Positions 1 to 7,767 of a stretch of 7,994 bases of DNA are shown here, in pieces; position 1 is the stretch's first letter; each line of letters begins with the position of its first letter. Made by a program: the position numbers and the translations under genes. The stretch comes from HGM11416 sp045596285 (GTDB lineage: Bacteria; Bacillota; Clostridia; Christensenellales; Borkfalkiaceae): contig JAZOCA010000014.1 in NCBI GenBank assembly GCA_045596285.1, positions 1 to 7,994 on the forward strand, given 5' to 3'. Below the pieces are notes generated by a model. It saw only the letters and a list, made by a program, of their open reading frames with translations, did no database searches and had not been told where the DNA came from.

Positions 1-13
1 AGAATTTTATCTT

Positions 14-20
14 AGAGGTG
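14..20 (+). promoter_or_regulatory. Ribosome binding site for the GTG start at 25
   Basis: AGAGGTG lies 4 bases before the GTG at 25-27 (core GAGG, 6 bases away). It supports the non-ATG start, which is also the first possible start after the in-frame TAG at 13-15. The promoter must lie left of the window, or the gene is the distal member of an operon. Confidence 0.7.
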
Positions 21-24
21 TCCC

Positions 25-2766
25 GTGAGATTTTATGAATTTGAAGACCGTTTTATAAATAGTCAACCACCCAAGTATTTTATCGATAACTTGTGTGCGC
101 CAACGCACGCTCAAAAACTTTTTTCTAAGACTTTAAGAGAAAAGAAAGAGGGTGAAATTTCACTTGATAAAATATATTTTAACCCAAACTTTTCCGACCC
201 CGAGAACTTGCTTGAAACTTCCTATAAAGATTTTAATGAGTTTTTATTAAGTGCGGATATTGTTAGCTCCAAAGACGGTATCCCACTAATTATCGAATGT
301 GGAAAAACCGACTGCAAAGAGGCTTATATAATAGAGGTTAAGGAAGAATTTATAAAAATCATTTCCTCTGACACAGAGGGCGTTCGCCGTGCGCTCATCT
401 ATATTGAAGATTTAATCTTAAAGGCAGGCGGGCGTTTTTTATCTATTGGAAAAATTGAACGCAAACCGTTTATTAAAACTAGAATATCACGCTGTTTCTT
501 TTCCCCGCCCAGCCACAACGATAACCAGGGCATGCTTAACGAATTAGAGGACGATATTGACTATTATCCAGAGGCTTACCTAAACCGCTTAATGCACGAC
601 GGTGTGAACGGACTTTGGATAGGTGCAAATTTTAGAGATTTATTAACGAGCTCTATCTTCCCAGAAAACGGAACGGACGGAGAAAAGAGATTAAAAAAAC
701 TTAAAAGCATCGTCGATAGGTGCAAAAAATACGGCATAGGCATCTATTTGTTTTCAGTAGAGCCCGCCTCTACTCACCGAAACGAAGCCCTTCAAAATAG
801 ACCTGACCTTCACGGCGGAACTGCGTGGGGCGGTAAACTAAGGCTTTTCTGCACTTCCACTCCAGAATTTTACGATTATATAAAAGAATGTCTTTCAAAA
901 CTGTTTAATTATATTCCCGACCTAGCGGGTTTTATTAATATCACAACTGGCGAAGCGCTATCAGGTTGTGGTTCCACTATAATATTCGACTGCCCCAGAT
1001 GCAAGGAAAAATTTGGCACCCACGCAAAAACTCTTGCCGCTACCGAAAAAATGTTTGCAGACGTTATGAAAGAGGTTGCGCCAGGCGCTAAATTCATCAG
1101 TTGGACGTATGCGCAAAGAGGTTGGAAGGAACATATTCCCGATGCGTTTTACCAATCACTAGAAGAGCGTGATACTTCCGTTATCCACATTCAAAACTTT
1201 GAGGACGAGGGCGAGGCAATCCAGCTCGGAAAAAAGAGAAAACTCTTCGACTACTGGCTATCTTTCGTCGGTCCTGGAAAAATTATGAAAGAATCGCTTG
1301 AAGTGAACAATAGGCGTGGCGTTGAAACTTTCGCAAAGCTTCAAGTGTGCTCTTCTTTCGACTTTGGCTGTATCCCCTACGTTCCCGCACCTGGAATTCT
1401 TTATGACAAATATTCGTATATGCTAAACAACGGAATATCTGGCGCAATGATGTGCTGGTATACCGGTAACTACCCCGGGCTTATGAACAAAGCCGCTTGC
1501 GAATTATCGTTTACCCCTTTCCATAAAGCAAAGGACGACTTCCTTTTAGACCTTGCAAAAATTTACTGGGGTGAAAACAGCGATGCAGTAGTTAAGGCTT
1601 GGAAGCTCTTCGAAGAGGGTTATAAAAACTATCCCTTAAACAAGGCGTTTTTATGGTTCTCTCCGTTCGTGGACGCACCAGTATCCCCCTTGCATTTAGA
1701 ACCAGTTGATCTTCCGATGGCAAGCAGTTGGAAATATACCGAACCTGCTGGCGGTGACAGAATCGGCGAAACGCTCCTCGACGGGCACACCCTAGAAGAG
1801 GCAATAACTCTCGTTTCTAATATGCAAAACTGTTGGGATAAAGGCACTAAAATTTTAAGCGACCTAAACGACACCGCTTATCTTCCCCGTGCAGAGCAGT
1901 TTGCAATTATAAACGCTATGCAAATTCTAATAGCAAGCGGAAATAATTTATTGAAATTTTACCACTTAAGACGTCTTTTAGGCATTCAAAAGGGAGACGC
2001 ATTAGAAACACTTAACAGTATGCAAAAAATAGCAGAAGAGGAAATTGTTTTAAGCAAAAGACTAATTCCTCTTTGCGAACAGCTCCCTAGCATCGGCTAT
2101 ATGACCGAGGCAAACGGCTTTAAGATATTCAAGGAAAAACTTGTTTGGAGAATAAAGGAGGTTAAAAAATGTTTAACTACCGAATTTCCCAAGGTTCGTA
2201 GCCGCATAGAGAAGGAACTCCCTCCTCTGCCCTTCTATAATGGCGAGGAAAACGGTGCGGTAGTTTGCAAACTCTCTAAAAACGGTATTGATAACGCAAC
2301 GCCCACCTACTTTATATCTAAGAACGGTGAAAAATCTTCGATGACTTCCGTCTGCGCCTCTATAAATGACGAAAGAGTAACGATAAAGTTTACTCTTAAA
2401 AACGCTAAAAACGATAGCCTTTCGATAAAACCTGAATTTAGGCTATTCCACCCGTCTGCTCCGTTTAGCTTGCGAAATGGAAACTTATATATGTCACAAA
2501 ACGTACAGTTTTCTTTTATTGACGAAGTTTACGAAAAAAGAAAAGAAGCAATCTCTTGTGCTAGCGAACTGCTCCACGACGGAACTTTAATATATATGCT
2601 AAGTTTTAACCGAGCAGATTTAGGAATGGAAAAGGGCGAAACGTTTAGGCTTGCAGTAGATAGAATCGGCGAAATAAACGAGGTTCTTTCCTTAGATGAC
2701 CGAATATATCCCCGCTTGATTTTAGGGCAAATCTCCCCCGATTCATACGCATTTTTCGTCGAATAG
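25..2766 (+). CDS. Unclassified glycoside hydrolase with GH20-like N-terminal domain
   Basis: A 913-residue protein, probably a cytosolic glycosidase; the substrate is unknown. Residues about 75-150 have the pattern of the GH20 N-terminal (zincin-like) domain: an EAYIIEV strand, then DTEGVRRALIYIEDLI. From about residue 150 to 520 there is a probable TIM barrel, with YLNRLMHDGVNGLWIG (185-200), ITTGE (306-310), ISWTYAQRGW (358-367) and MMCWYTGNYPG (475-485). Glu310 is my best candidate for a catalytic acid. Cys315 and the CPRC pair (Cys323, Cys326) follow it closely and could bind a metal. Residues about 520-735 look helical. Residues about 745-913 look like a beta-rich domain, possibly sugar-binding. 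There is no signal peptide or membrane segment. The GTG start is forced: TAG at 13-15 is in frame upstream and the next Met is residue 170. The gene converges on a GH92-GH38 mannosidase operon, which suggests a related glycan. I recall similar proteins (ITASE-type motif, CPRC, WTLGGYPSP) in planctomycetes and Lentisphaerae, but not a characterised one. GH163 or GH67 relatives are alternatives. Confidence 0.75.
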   Translation: MRFYEFEDRFINSQPPKYFIDNLCAPTHAQKLFSKTLREKKEGEISLDKIYFNPNFSDPENLLETSYKDFNEFLLSADIVSSKDGIPLIIECGKTDCKEAYIIEVKEEFIKIISSDTEGVRRALIYIEDLILKAGGRFLSIGKIERKPFIKTRISRCFFSPPSHNDNQGMLNELEDDIDYYPEAYLNRLMHDGVNGLWIGANFRDLLTSSIFPENGTDGEKRLKKLKSIVDRCKKYGIGIYLFSVEPASTHRNEALQNRPDLHGGTAWGGKLRLFCTSTPEFYDYIKECLSKLFNYIPDLAGFINITTGEALSGCGSTIIFDCPRCKEKFGTHAKTLAATEKMFADVMKEVAPGAKFISWTYAQRGWKEHIPDAFYQSLEERDTSVIHIQNFEDEGEAIQLGKKRKLFDYWLSFVGPGKIMKESLEVNNRRGVETFAKLQVCSSFDFGCIPYVPAPGILYDKYSYMLNNGISGAMMCWYTGNYPGLMNKAACELSFTPFHKAKDDFLLDLAKIYWGENSDAVVKAWKLFEEGYKNYPLNKAFLWFSPFVDAPVSPLHLEPVDLPMASSWKYTEPAGGDRIGETLLDGHTLEEAITLVSNMQNCWDKGTKILSDLNDTAYLPRAEQFAIINAMQILIASGNNLLKFYHLRRLLGIQKGDALETLNSMQKIAEEEIVLSKRLIPLCEQLPSIGYMTEANGFKIFKEKLVWRIKEVKKCLTTEFPKVRSRIEKELPPLPFYNGEENGAVVCKLSKNGIDNATPTYFISKNGEKSSMTSVCASINDERVTIKFTLKNAKNDSLSIKPEFRLFHPSAPFSLRNGNLYMSQNVQFSFIDEVYEKRKEAISCASELLHDGTLIYMLSFNRADLGMEKGETFRLAVDRIGEINEVLSLDDRIYPRLILGQISPDSYAFFVE

Positions 2767-2780
2767 TTAAAAATACACTA

Positions 2781-2811
2781 AGAAAAGACACCCTTTTGGA
2801 TGTCTTTTTTT
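2781..2811 (+). terminator. Terminator after the GH20-like gene (A1)
   Basis: AAAAGACA (2783-2790) pairs with TGTCTTTT (2801-2808), and a T run covers 2805-2811. It begins 17 bases after the stop of the GH20-like gene. The loop bases also fit a longer stem on the minus strand, GACATCC / GGGTGTC with one G.U pair and an AAAA loop. It may therefore work in both directions, or be inherited from the repeat unit next to it. Confidence 0.8.
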
Positions 2812-2898
2812 GGAGCTAGTACGGGATGTTGCTACGCTTACACTACGCAATATTCGCTTCGCTCATATATAAACGAGGCTCTCACTCGAAGCACCAAC
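2811..2898 (-). repeat. tRNA-end-bearing dispersed repeat, copy A
   Basis: This 88-nt element differs from copy B (7768-7856) by four substitutions and one deletion, and the identity continues through the following A7 and CAATCGC (to 2912). Read on the minus strand it starts with GTTGGTG and ends with TACTAGC-TCCA, a slightly decayed copy of the tRNA-Thr 3' end. These two ends can still pair over 7 positions if G.U pairs are allowed. A CGAG/CTCG hairpin with a 7-nt loop follows the 5' strand (2874-2888). It has no T-loop and no anticodon arm, so it is not a working tRNA. It sits between terminator A1 and terminator A2. Function is unknown; a mobile or tRNA-derived structural element is an inference. 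Confidence 0.8.
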
Positions 2899-2899
2899 A

Positions 2900-2939
2900 A
2901 AAAAACAATCGCTGCCCTTTCGGATAGCGATTGTTTTTT
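2900..2939 (-). terminator. Terminator of the GH92-GH38 operon (A2), bidirectional
   Basis: AAAAAACAATCGCT (2900-2913) pairs perfectly over 14 bp with AGCGATTGTTTTTT (2926-2939). There is an A run on one side and a T run on the other, so it can end transcription from either strand. It starts 21 bases past the GH38 stop codon and is the natural terminator of the minus-strand operon. The stem is homologous to terminator B2 beside the tRNA, although the loop sequences differ. This shows the hairpin belongs to the repeated unit. Confidence 0.85.
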
Positions 2940-2960
2940 AACTTCTTTCCCATTTTTTTG

Positions 2961-5357
2961 CTAAACGATCATTTCTGATTTTTCGACAAGCACACCCTCT
3001 TTATACAAAAAGGTTTTTACTTCGTACTTCCCAAGTTTAATCGATTCATTTACGTTTTCCACATGAAGCACAGTTTTTTGGCTTTTGTCCGTATTGTTGA
3101 AAAGTCTTATAACGTACTCTTTATTTTTATTTACACGCAAAACAGACAATACCACGTTTTTATCTTCAACAAAACATTTCACTGGCAAACTTGTTTCTTT
3201 TAATTCTCCGTGAGGGAAGTGATTAAGCGCATACGGCTGTTGCGCAAACTCGGTCGCCATTCTTTCAAGGTCTTCCTTCATTGAAACAGCCATACGGAAA
3301 CGAAAACTATGCAAGCCGTTTTCGATATAATCGTTATATCTCGTTTCATCATACATAGGGCGATCTAAAACCGGGTGCGCGCAATAGGCAGAACCGTTCA
3401 ACAACGTCAAACGAAGCTTATTTTTTTCACAACTCGTGCCGTATATACAGTCGTTAAAGACAGCCAACACGTCATCTCCATTTGTCACACCAACGAATCT
3501 ATGAGGGCATTCTTCGCTACCGTCACGCGGGAACATTTCCGTGCCGTATGCTATTTGACCTATAAAACTATCAGCTTTTGCCGCAGGAATTTCAAGTTTT
3601 AAAATCTTTAATTTTTCATTTTGCAAAACGCTAACGTCTACGTCTATATACGGTAAATCATTATAAATTTTATAGGTGATTTTTACAGTGGTAGACTTGT
3701 TTTCAAACAAAGATTCCACACACGTCAAAACCTCTCCGCTTTCAACGATTTTAACACTCGTTAGCCCCTCAAAAGCACCTTTTTCACATTTGGACAAGCG
3801 CATCGCTTTGGCATTTTTACCCACTTTTTTGATATCAAAGCCCCAAGTGTCGGGAGTGTCTTCTAAAACAAGCGGACGGAATGCGCCTCCAGCAAGATAT
3901 TCCTTGCCGTTTACCACATACGATTCTATCAGCCCCGTTTCTCTACTTATTTTCACCGTTTTGCAGTTATCGGAAAGAATAATATCTTCTTTTCCCTCGT
4001 CCTTTTTAACTTCAATCGGTTTCTTTTGAACGATAAAATCAAAACGAGCGATATTAAAAGCGGGTAATTGACAACAAAAGACTACGCGTTTTCTTCTATC
4101 GTAAGCAATATTTGATATTTCTTTAATTATTTGAGAAGCAATAATCTTATCCCCTTGTTTTACGACTACATCATACATTTCTTCGTCCGATACAAGTGCA
4201 ACGGGCACTAAAAACTCTACGTCAATCGTTGTTTCCCACGTATAGGGATGAGGGTTAAAAACAAAAATCGGAAATTCATTTTCCTTTGCTTTTTCAAATT
4301 TCTCTATAAGATAGAAAAACGCGTTCATGAACACTCCGTTTAACGCGTCCATTGCACCGTCAGCCTTTGCCAGCGCAGAAAGTTCACCGTTTCGTGCGCA
4401 CGTTCCGCTCATAATATCGTGAAATTGCAAACTTACAAGATTTTTTTCTACCGCACGGAACACGTCTTCGTGATCACCTTGATACCCATGCAAAGTCGCT
4501 AATGCAAGCAACTTTTCCGTCTTAAAAAGATAATTCTCCAACTCTATATTCTTTTGTTTAATGGAATTCATTGAAGAATAGGTTTTAATGCAACAGTGCA
4601 ACAAGGAATTTTTCTTTGTCACAGTAGGCTTCACGCCCTCAAAAAATGCTTCGGGATAACTGTGTATTACCTTATACTCGCTTTCCTCCATTAAATTTTG
4701 AATATCCTGCAAATCTTTTCTAGAAGGCCCGCCGCCGTGGTTTCCTACACCCCAAAGGGCAATCCCTCGTTCGTACTTTTGCCACTCGTCTGCTTTTTGC
4801 AAAATCGCTTGTTTTGCTCGTCCCATATTACTTGCATATAAGCCTTGGTTTTGACAAGCAACGCTAACCCTGCTTCCGTCCACACCTTTCCACACAAATA
4901 ATTTTTCTTTCATGTCAGGACGGCAAATAATATAACTATCAAACCCAGTTTTTTTCAAAATCTGTACAAGTCCTACCGAATGCCCAAAGGAATCGTAATT
5001 TATTGCAGTTGTGGGTTTTACGCCAAATTTTTCTTGAAAATATTCTCTACCAAGCTGAATTTGACGAACGAACGATTCTCCGCAAGGCATATTGCAATCG
5101 GGTTGCAAATACCAGCCGCCAGCAATTCTCCACTTACCTTTCTCTACGAGCTTTTTTATTTTTTCAAAAAGTGAAGGGGAATGTTTTTCAATATATTTAT
5201 ACAAAATCACTTCGTTGTGGCAGAAGATATAGTCATATTCGTCCGACAATTCTACCGCCGAATAAAACGTTGATAACGCTGCGGAAATCCCCTCTTCCCA
5301 ATTCCACATCCAAACGGGATCTATATGCGCATTACAAATTAAATGCAATTCTTTCAT
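2961..5357 (-). CDS. GH38 alpha-mannosidase, cytosolic
   Basis: A 798-residue zinc-dependent exo-alpha-mannosidase of family GH38, which releases mannose from glycans with retention. The N-terminus has the family zinc motif in AHIDPVWMW (His11, Asp13). INYDSFGHS carries the catalytic nucleophile, Asp122, also a zinc ligand. GVGNHGGGPS (202-211) and QFHDIMSGT (311-319, His313 as the fourth zinc ligand) complete the active-site set. VFNPHP (366-371) opens the C-terminal beta-sandwich region. There is no signal peptide. A TTG 12 bases upstream (5367-5369) is in frame and open, but it overlaps the Shine-Dalgarno GGAGGG, so I chose the ATG at 5355-5357, which gives MKELHLICNAHID. The GH92 gene ends only 15 bases upstream on the same strand, so the two are surely cotranscribed. 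Terminator A2 follows. Linkage preference (alpha-1,3, 1,6 or several) cannot be read from the sequence. Length is somewhat below the 850-900 residues of common bacterial relatives, but no motif is missing. Confidence 0.93.
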   Translation of the reverse strand: MKELHLICNAHIDPVWMWNWEEGISAALSTFYSAVELSDEYDYIFCHNEVILYKYIEKHSPSLFEKIKKLVEKGKWRIAGGWYLQPDCNMPCGESFVRQIQLGREYFQEKFGVKPTTAINYDSFGHSVGLVQILKKTGFDSYIICRPDMKEKLFVWKGVDGSRVSVACQNQGLYASNMGRAKQAILQKADEWQKYERGIALWGVGNHGGGPSRKDLQDIQNLMEESEYKVIHSYPEAFFEGVKPTVTKKNSLLHCCIKTYSSMNSIKQKNIELENYLFKTEKLLALATLHGYQGDHEDVFRAVEKNLVSLQFHDIMSGTCARNGELSALAKADGAMDALNGVFMNAFFYLIEKFEKAKENEFPIFVFNPHPYTWETTIDVEFLVPVALVSDEEMYDVVVKQGDKIIASQIIKEISNIAYDRRKRVVFCCQLPAFNIARFDFIVQKKPIEVKKDEGKEDIILSDNCKTVKISRETGLIESYVVNGKEYLAGGAFRPLVLEDTPDTWGFDIKKVGKNAKAMRLSKCEKGAFEGLTSVKIVESGEVLTCVESLFENKSTTVKITYKIYNDLPYIDVDVSVLQNEKLKILKLEIPAAKADSFIGQIAYGTEMFPRDGSEECPHRFVGVTNGDDVLAVFNDCIYGTSCEKNKLRLTLLNGSAYCAHPVLDRPMYDETRYNDYIENGLHSFRFRMAVSMKEDLERMATEFAQQPYALNHFPHGELKETSLPVKCFVEDKNVVLSVLRVNKNKEYVIRLFNNTDKSQKTVLHVENVNESIKLGKYEVKTFLYKEGVLVEKSEMIV

Positions 5358-5361
5358 AACG

Positions 5362-5367
5362 CCCTCC
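5362..5367 (-). promoter_or_regulatory. Ribosome binding site that fixes the GH38 start
   Basis: On the minus strand this reads GGAGGG, 4 bases before the ATG at 5355-5357. It lies in the 15-base gap after the GH92 stop. Its first G is also the last base of an in-frame TTG codon, which is why the TTG is unlikely to be the start. Confidence 0.85.
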
Positions 5368-5372
5368 AATCA

Positions 5373-7406
5373 TTAAATCAAATCAAAATAACTTATCTTG
5401 GCTTGATTTTCCAATTTTTTTACAATATCAACTTGTTTGCCGTTTATAAAAAGCGTTGCTTTCTCACATAGCGCACCGCTGACAGTAAACTCCGCTTTTC
5501 CTGGGCACATAGGATAAAAACCTAAAACGGCAAAAAGATACCAGCATGCAGCACTTCCATTATCCTCGTCACCAGGGAATCCCTCATCTTCATAAGTAAA
5601 GACTTCTTTAGTCATCCTTTTAACAATTTCGCGTGACTTTTCTTTTTGTCCGAACTCCGCATACAAGAATGGAATGTGGAAGGACGGTTGATTAGAAATC
5701 GCGCATTGACCGAAATTCACCGATGCCATTTCAGTCATTTCATGAATTTCTAAAGGATATCCGCCTAGTGAATATTTGGGTTCCAAAGAGAAAAGCTCGT
5801 CTATCTTTTTCAAGAAGTTCTCTTTTCCTCCGTATAAATTAGCAAGCCCGATGTAATCGTGCGGGACGGAAAAACTTGCCTGCCAAGAACTCCCTTCAGT
5901 ATAATCACGCCCCCACGCGAACGAGTCGAATTCTTCATTACGAAAATTCCCATTACTGTCTTTTCCGCGCATACATCCGTATTGCGGGTCAAATAAATTC
6001 CGATAATTCTTACTTGATTTTCGATAATTTTCTGCAATTTCTTTTTCGCCAAGTTTTTCTGCTACGACAGCAATGCAATAATCACCATACGCGCTATCGA
6101 GTGTTTCATTGACACTTTCTTCACACTTATCGTAAGGAACGTAACCCAATCGATTATATTCTTCCACGCACTTTCTAGCAATTCGACGGCCTTCAGATTT
6201 TCGCTTAGAGTTAGCCACCATTGCGCTTAATGCCCTACGCGAGTTATTCTCGTCAAGTAAGTCTTTTGCAATCGCATCCGCAAAAACTGCTTCAATCAAA
6301 GTCCCTGGCATACAGTTAAATTCCGAGGGAGTCAACCAACGCGGTAGCGTGCCCACGTCGTCGTAAACGTTCAAAAAACCTTCTAAAATCTCGTTGATCT
6401 TTTCAGGTATCACTAAAGAGTAGAAAGGATACACCGTCCTATACGTATCCCAAAAACCATTATTTGTATAGCTAACACCAGACTTTATATCTCCCGTTTC
6501 TGGTTCGACGTGTACGGCGTTCTTATTTTCGTCCGTTTCATAAAACTTATTCGGATAAACAAACGCGCGATACATAGAGGAATAAAAGGTTTTCATAGTC
6601 TTTTCATCCGCCTTAATTTGCACGCGGGAAAGCAAATCCTCCCAAACGTTTTCCGCCAAACTTTTTACCTCTTCAAAAGTTTTTCCAATAAGCTCTCTTT
6701 TTAGATTAAGTTTTGCTTGATCCATGCTGATGAACGACGTCGCTAAGCGAACAGTATACTGCCTTTTTGCAACTTTTACGCCAACCGCCTCTGCTTTTTC
6801 GCCGACCTTTTCTCGCATTTCACCGCTAATATCACAGTCAAAAGAAAAAACGAAATATATTTTAAAATCGTCACGATAAGGCGCAAAAGAATAGGAACAA
6901 GTATAACCTTCTACCATTCGTTCCTTTTTATTTACGGCAATTTCCGTCTTAAAATCAGAAGGAAATATCGAAAAAATAGGTGTTTTTACGCTTTCGTCCA
7001 CGTCAATGCAGATAATTGCGCCACTATCAGTCGGCGCAAGCGCGAACTTCGTTCTATATCGCAGCAGTTCAAGCTGCATATAATAAGGTTTTAGAATCTC
7101 TTCTTTGACATTAAAACCCGACCATCTTAAAAAAGAGTTGGCAACAAGCTTATCGCTTTGTGGCATAAAACAAAAATAAGACCAATCCCTCGTCCAAGGA
7201 CTCGCCTGATGCGTTAGTCGAATGCCCTCAATCCCCTTGTCGTTTGGATGGTAAAACCACGAACCGCGTTCACTGCTTGTTTGTGGCGCAAACATACTAA
7301 GCGCGTGCGGTAAAGTCGTCAAAGGCAAAGTGTTTCCATGTGAATAACGGCGTTCCGACGCCGTCCCTTGTTTTACATTTACATACTCAACATACTTCAT
7401 ATTCAT
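5373..7406 (-). CDS. GH92 exo-alpha-mannosidase, cytosolic, alpha-1,2 type motif
   Basis: A 677-residue calcium-dependent, inverting exo-alpha-mannosidase of family GH92. Family landmarks in order are QGTASERRYSHGNTLPLTTLP (13-33), GSWFYHP and LTHQASPW (48-71), NNGFWDTYRT (315-324), DYTEGSSWQ (501-509), IHEMTEM (554-560), PGDEDNG (611-617) and LGFYPMCPG (628-636). Glu504 should be the catalytic acid, and Asp613 and Asp615 the base region. By memory of Bacteroides thetaiotaomicron BT3990 (Glu533, His584, Glu585, Asp642, Asp644), all five residues line up here at a constant offset of 29. The His555-Glu556 pair matches the signature linked to alpha-1,2-mannobiose cleavage. There is no signal peptide, so it acts inside the cell, as in Firmicutes. 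It is first in the operon with GH38. The start could be Met1 or Met3; an AAAAAAG stretch before Met1 is only a weak ribosome site. Length is normal for a secretion-free family member. Confidence 0.95.
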   Translation of the reverse strand: MNMKYVEYVNVKQGTASERRYSHGNTLPLTTLPHALSMFAPQTSSERGSWFYHPNDKGIEGIRLTHQASPWTRDWSYFCFMPQSDKLVANSFLRWSGFNVKEEILKPYYMQLELLRYRTKFALAPTDSGAIICIDVDESVKTPIFSIFPSDFKTEIAVNKKERMVEGYTCSYSFAPYRDDFKIYFVFSFDCDISGEMREKVGEKAEAVGVKVAKRQYTVRLATSFISMDQAKLNLKRELIGKTFEEVKSLAENVWEDLLSRVQIKADEKTMKTFYSSMYRAFVYPNKFYETDENKNAVHVEPETGDIKSGVSYTNNGFWDTYRTVYPFYSLVIPEKINEILEGFLNVYDDVGTLPRWLTPSEFNCMPGTLIEAVFADAIAKDLLDENNSRRALSAMVANSKRKSEGRRIARKCVEEYNRLGYVPYDKCEESVNETLDSAYGDYCIAVVAEKLGEKEIAENYRKSSKNYRNLFDPQYGCMRGKDSNGNFRNEEFDSFAWGRDYTEGSSWQASFSVPHDYIGLANLYGGKENFLKKIDELFSLEPKYSLGGYPLEIHEMTEMASVNFGQCAISNQPSFHIPFLYAEFGQKEKSREIVKRMTKEVFTYEDEGFPGDEDNGSAACWYLFAVLGFYPMCPGKAEFTVSGALCEKATLFINGKQVDIVKKLENQAKISYFDLI

Positions 7407-7495
7407 CTTTTTTCATTTAATAGTTAGTGATTAGCAAGTCTTTTTAATAGAGAATTCCTAGCTCGCTCCCCCACCACAAATAACTTACGATAAGT

Positions 7496-7525
7496 ATTTT
7501 ATCATCAAAAACTGTCCCTTTACAA
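7496..7525 (-). promoter_or_regulatory. Candidate sigma-70/SigA promoter for the GH92-GH38 operon
   Basis: On the minus strand the -35 is TTGTAA (7525-7520), followed by an 18-base spacer and the -10 TAAAAT (7501-7496). A TG one base before the -10 makes it an extended -10 (TGATAAAAT). Transcription would begin near 7489 and leave a leader of about 80 nt. A dyad GATAA-5-TTATC (7489-7503) covers the -10 and could be a repressor site. The dyad is short, so that part is weak. Confidence 0.5.
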
Positions 7526-7579
7526 TGCGCCTTAATTACTAGTTTTAGTTGTATTTTGACATAACGAAATATTTTTTAT

Positions 7580-7609
7580 ATTTTATCATAACAGCCTTTA
7601 CTCGTGCAA
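7580..7609 (-). promoter_or_regulatory. Possible second, upstream promoter on the minus strand
   Basis: The minus strand reads TTGCAC (7609-7604), 18 bases, then TAAAAT (7585-7580), again as TGATAAAAT. The 11-mer ATGATAAAATA is identical to that at the nearer candidate, 84 bp away. The -35 matches the consensus at only three positions. A plus-strand TTGACA-17-TATTTT overlaps the same DNA, so the direction is uncertain. Confidence 0.3.
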
Positions 7610-7629
7610 CTAAAAATTATAATAATTAA

Positions 7630-7641
7630 GATTCGTGAATC
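7630..7641. repeat. Perfect palindrome, possible regulator site
   Basis: GATTC-GT-GAATC is a perfect 5-bp inverted repeat with a 2-base centre, about 20 bp upstream of the farther promoter candidate. It has the size of a small operator half-site pair, but I recognise no specific regulator. Confidence 0.3.
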
Positions 7642-7665
7642 AAATCAACCTTTACTTCTTTACTG

Positions 7666-7728
7666 TTACCTCTTGCCTATTACTTCAAAAATCCTCAATG
7701 TGACTTTTAGTGAAAAGTGAAGAGGTAA
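7666..7728. repeat. Long-spaced inverted repeat
   Basis: TTACCTCTT (7666-7674) and AAGAGGTAA (7720-7728) are exact 9-bp inverted arms 45 bases apart. A smaller ACTTTT-AGTG-AAAAGT hairpin (7703-7718) is nested between them. Together they could fold as a branched stem just past terminator B1 on the minus strand. Role unknown. Confidence 0.4.
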
Positions 7729-7733
7729 AAAGT

Positions 7734-7767
7734 AAAAATCCCGAACGCTTTAGCATTCAGGATTTTT
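7734..7767 (-). terminator. Terminator beyond repeat copy B (B1)
   Basis: On the minus strand the arms 7753-7767 and 7734-7748 pair over 15 positions, including two G.U pairs, around a 4-base loop. The T-rich 3' side continues as ATTTTTACTTTTTA. On the plus strand the same two positions are C.A mismatches, so the minus strand is the likely RNA strand. It would end any transcript reading from tRNA-Thr through repeat copy B. Confidence 0.75.

Larger units (their letters stand above)
7407..7733. other. Leader and promoter region upstream of the mannosidase operon, no gene
   Basis: About 330 AT-rich bases without a credible gene. It holds two extended -10 type promoter candidates reading toward GH92, and a dyad over the nearer one. 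It also holds a 12-bp palindrome (7630-7641) and a 9-bp inverted repeat with arms at 7666-7674 and 7720-7728. The right end runs into terminator B1. I see no riboswitch or T-box pattern. Confidence 0.6.

Noticed and set aside
909..1874. Minus-strand open frames of 62 to 81 codons inside the GH20-like gene
   Set aside because: They are overlapping shadows of a long coding frame with clear protein motifs on the plus strand.
2811..2898. Repeat copies as functional tRNA genes
   Set aside because: Only the acceptor ends resemble a tRNA; there is no T-loop TTCRA, no anticodon arm and no conserved D-loop.
3375..6704. Plus-strand open frames of 64 to 118 codons inside the mannosidase genes
   Set aside because: They are antisense to well-supported GH38 and GH92 coding sequence, lack ribosome sites and show no domain-like composition.
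7556..7584. Plus-strand promoter TTGACA-17-TATTTT
   Set aside because: The match is good, but the only things downstream on the plus strand are terminators and the antisense of a tRNA. In DNA this AT-rich it may be chance.
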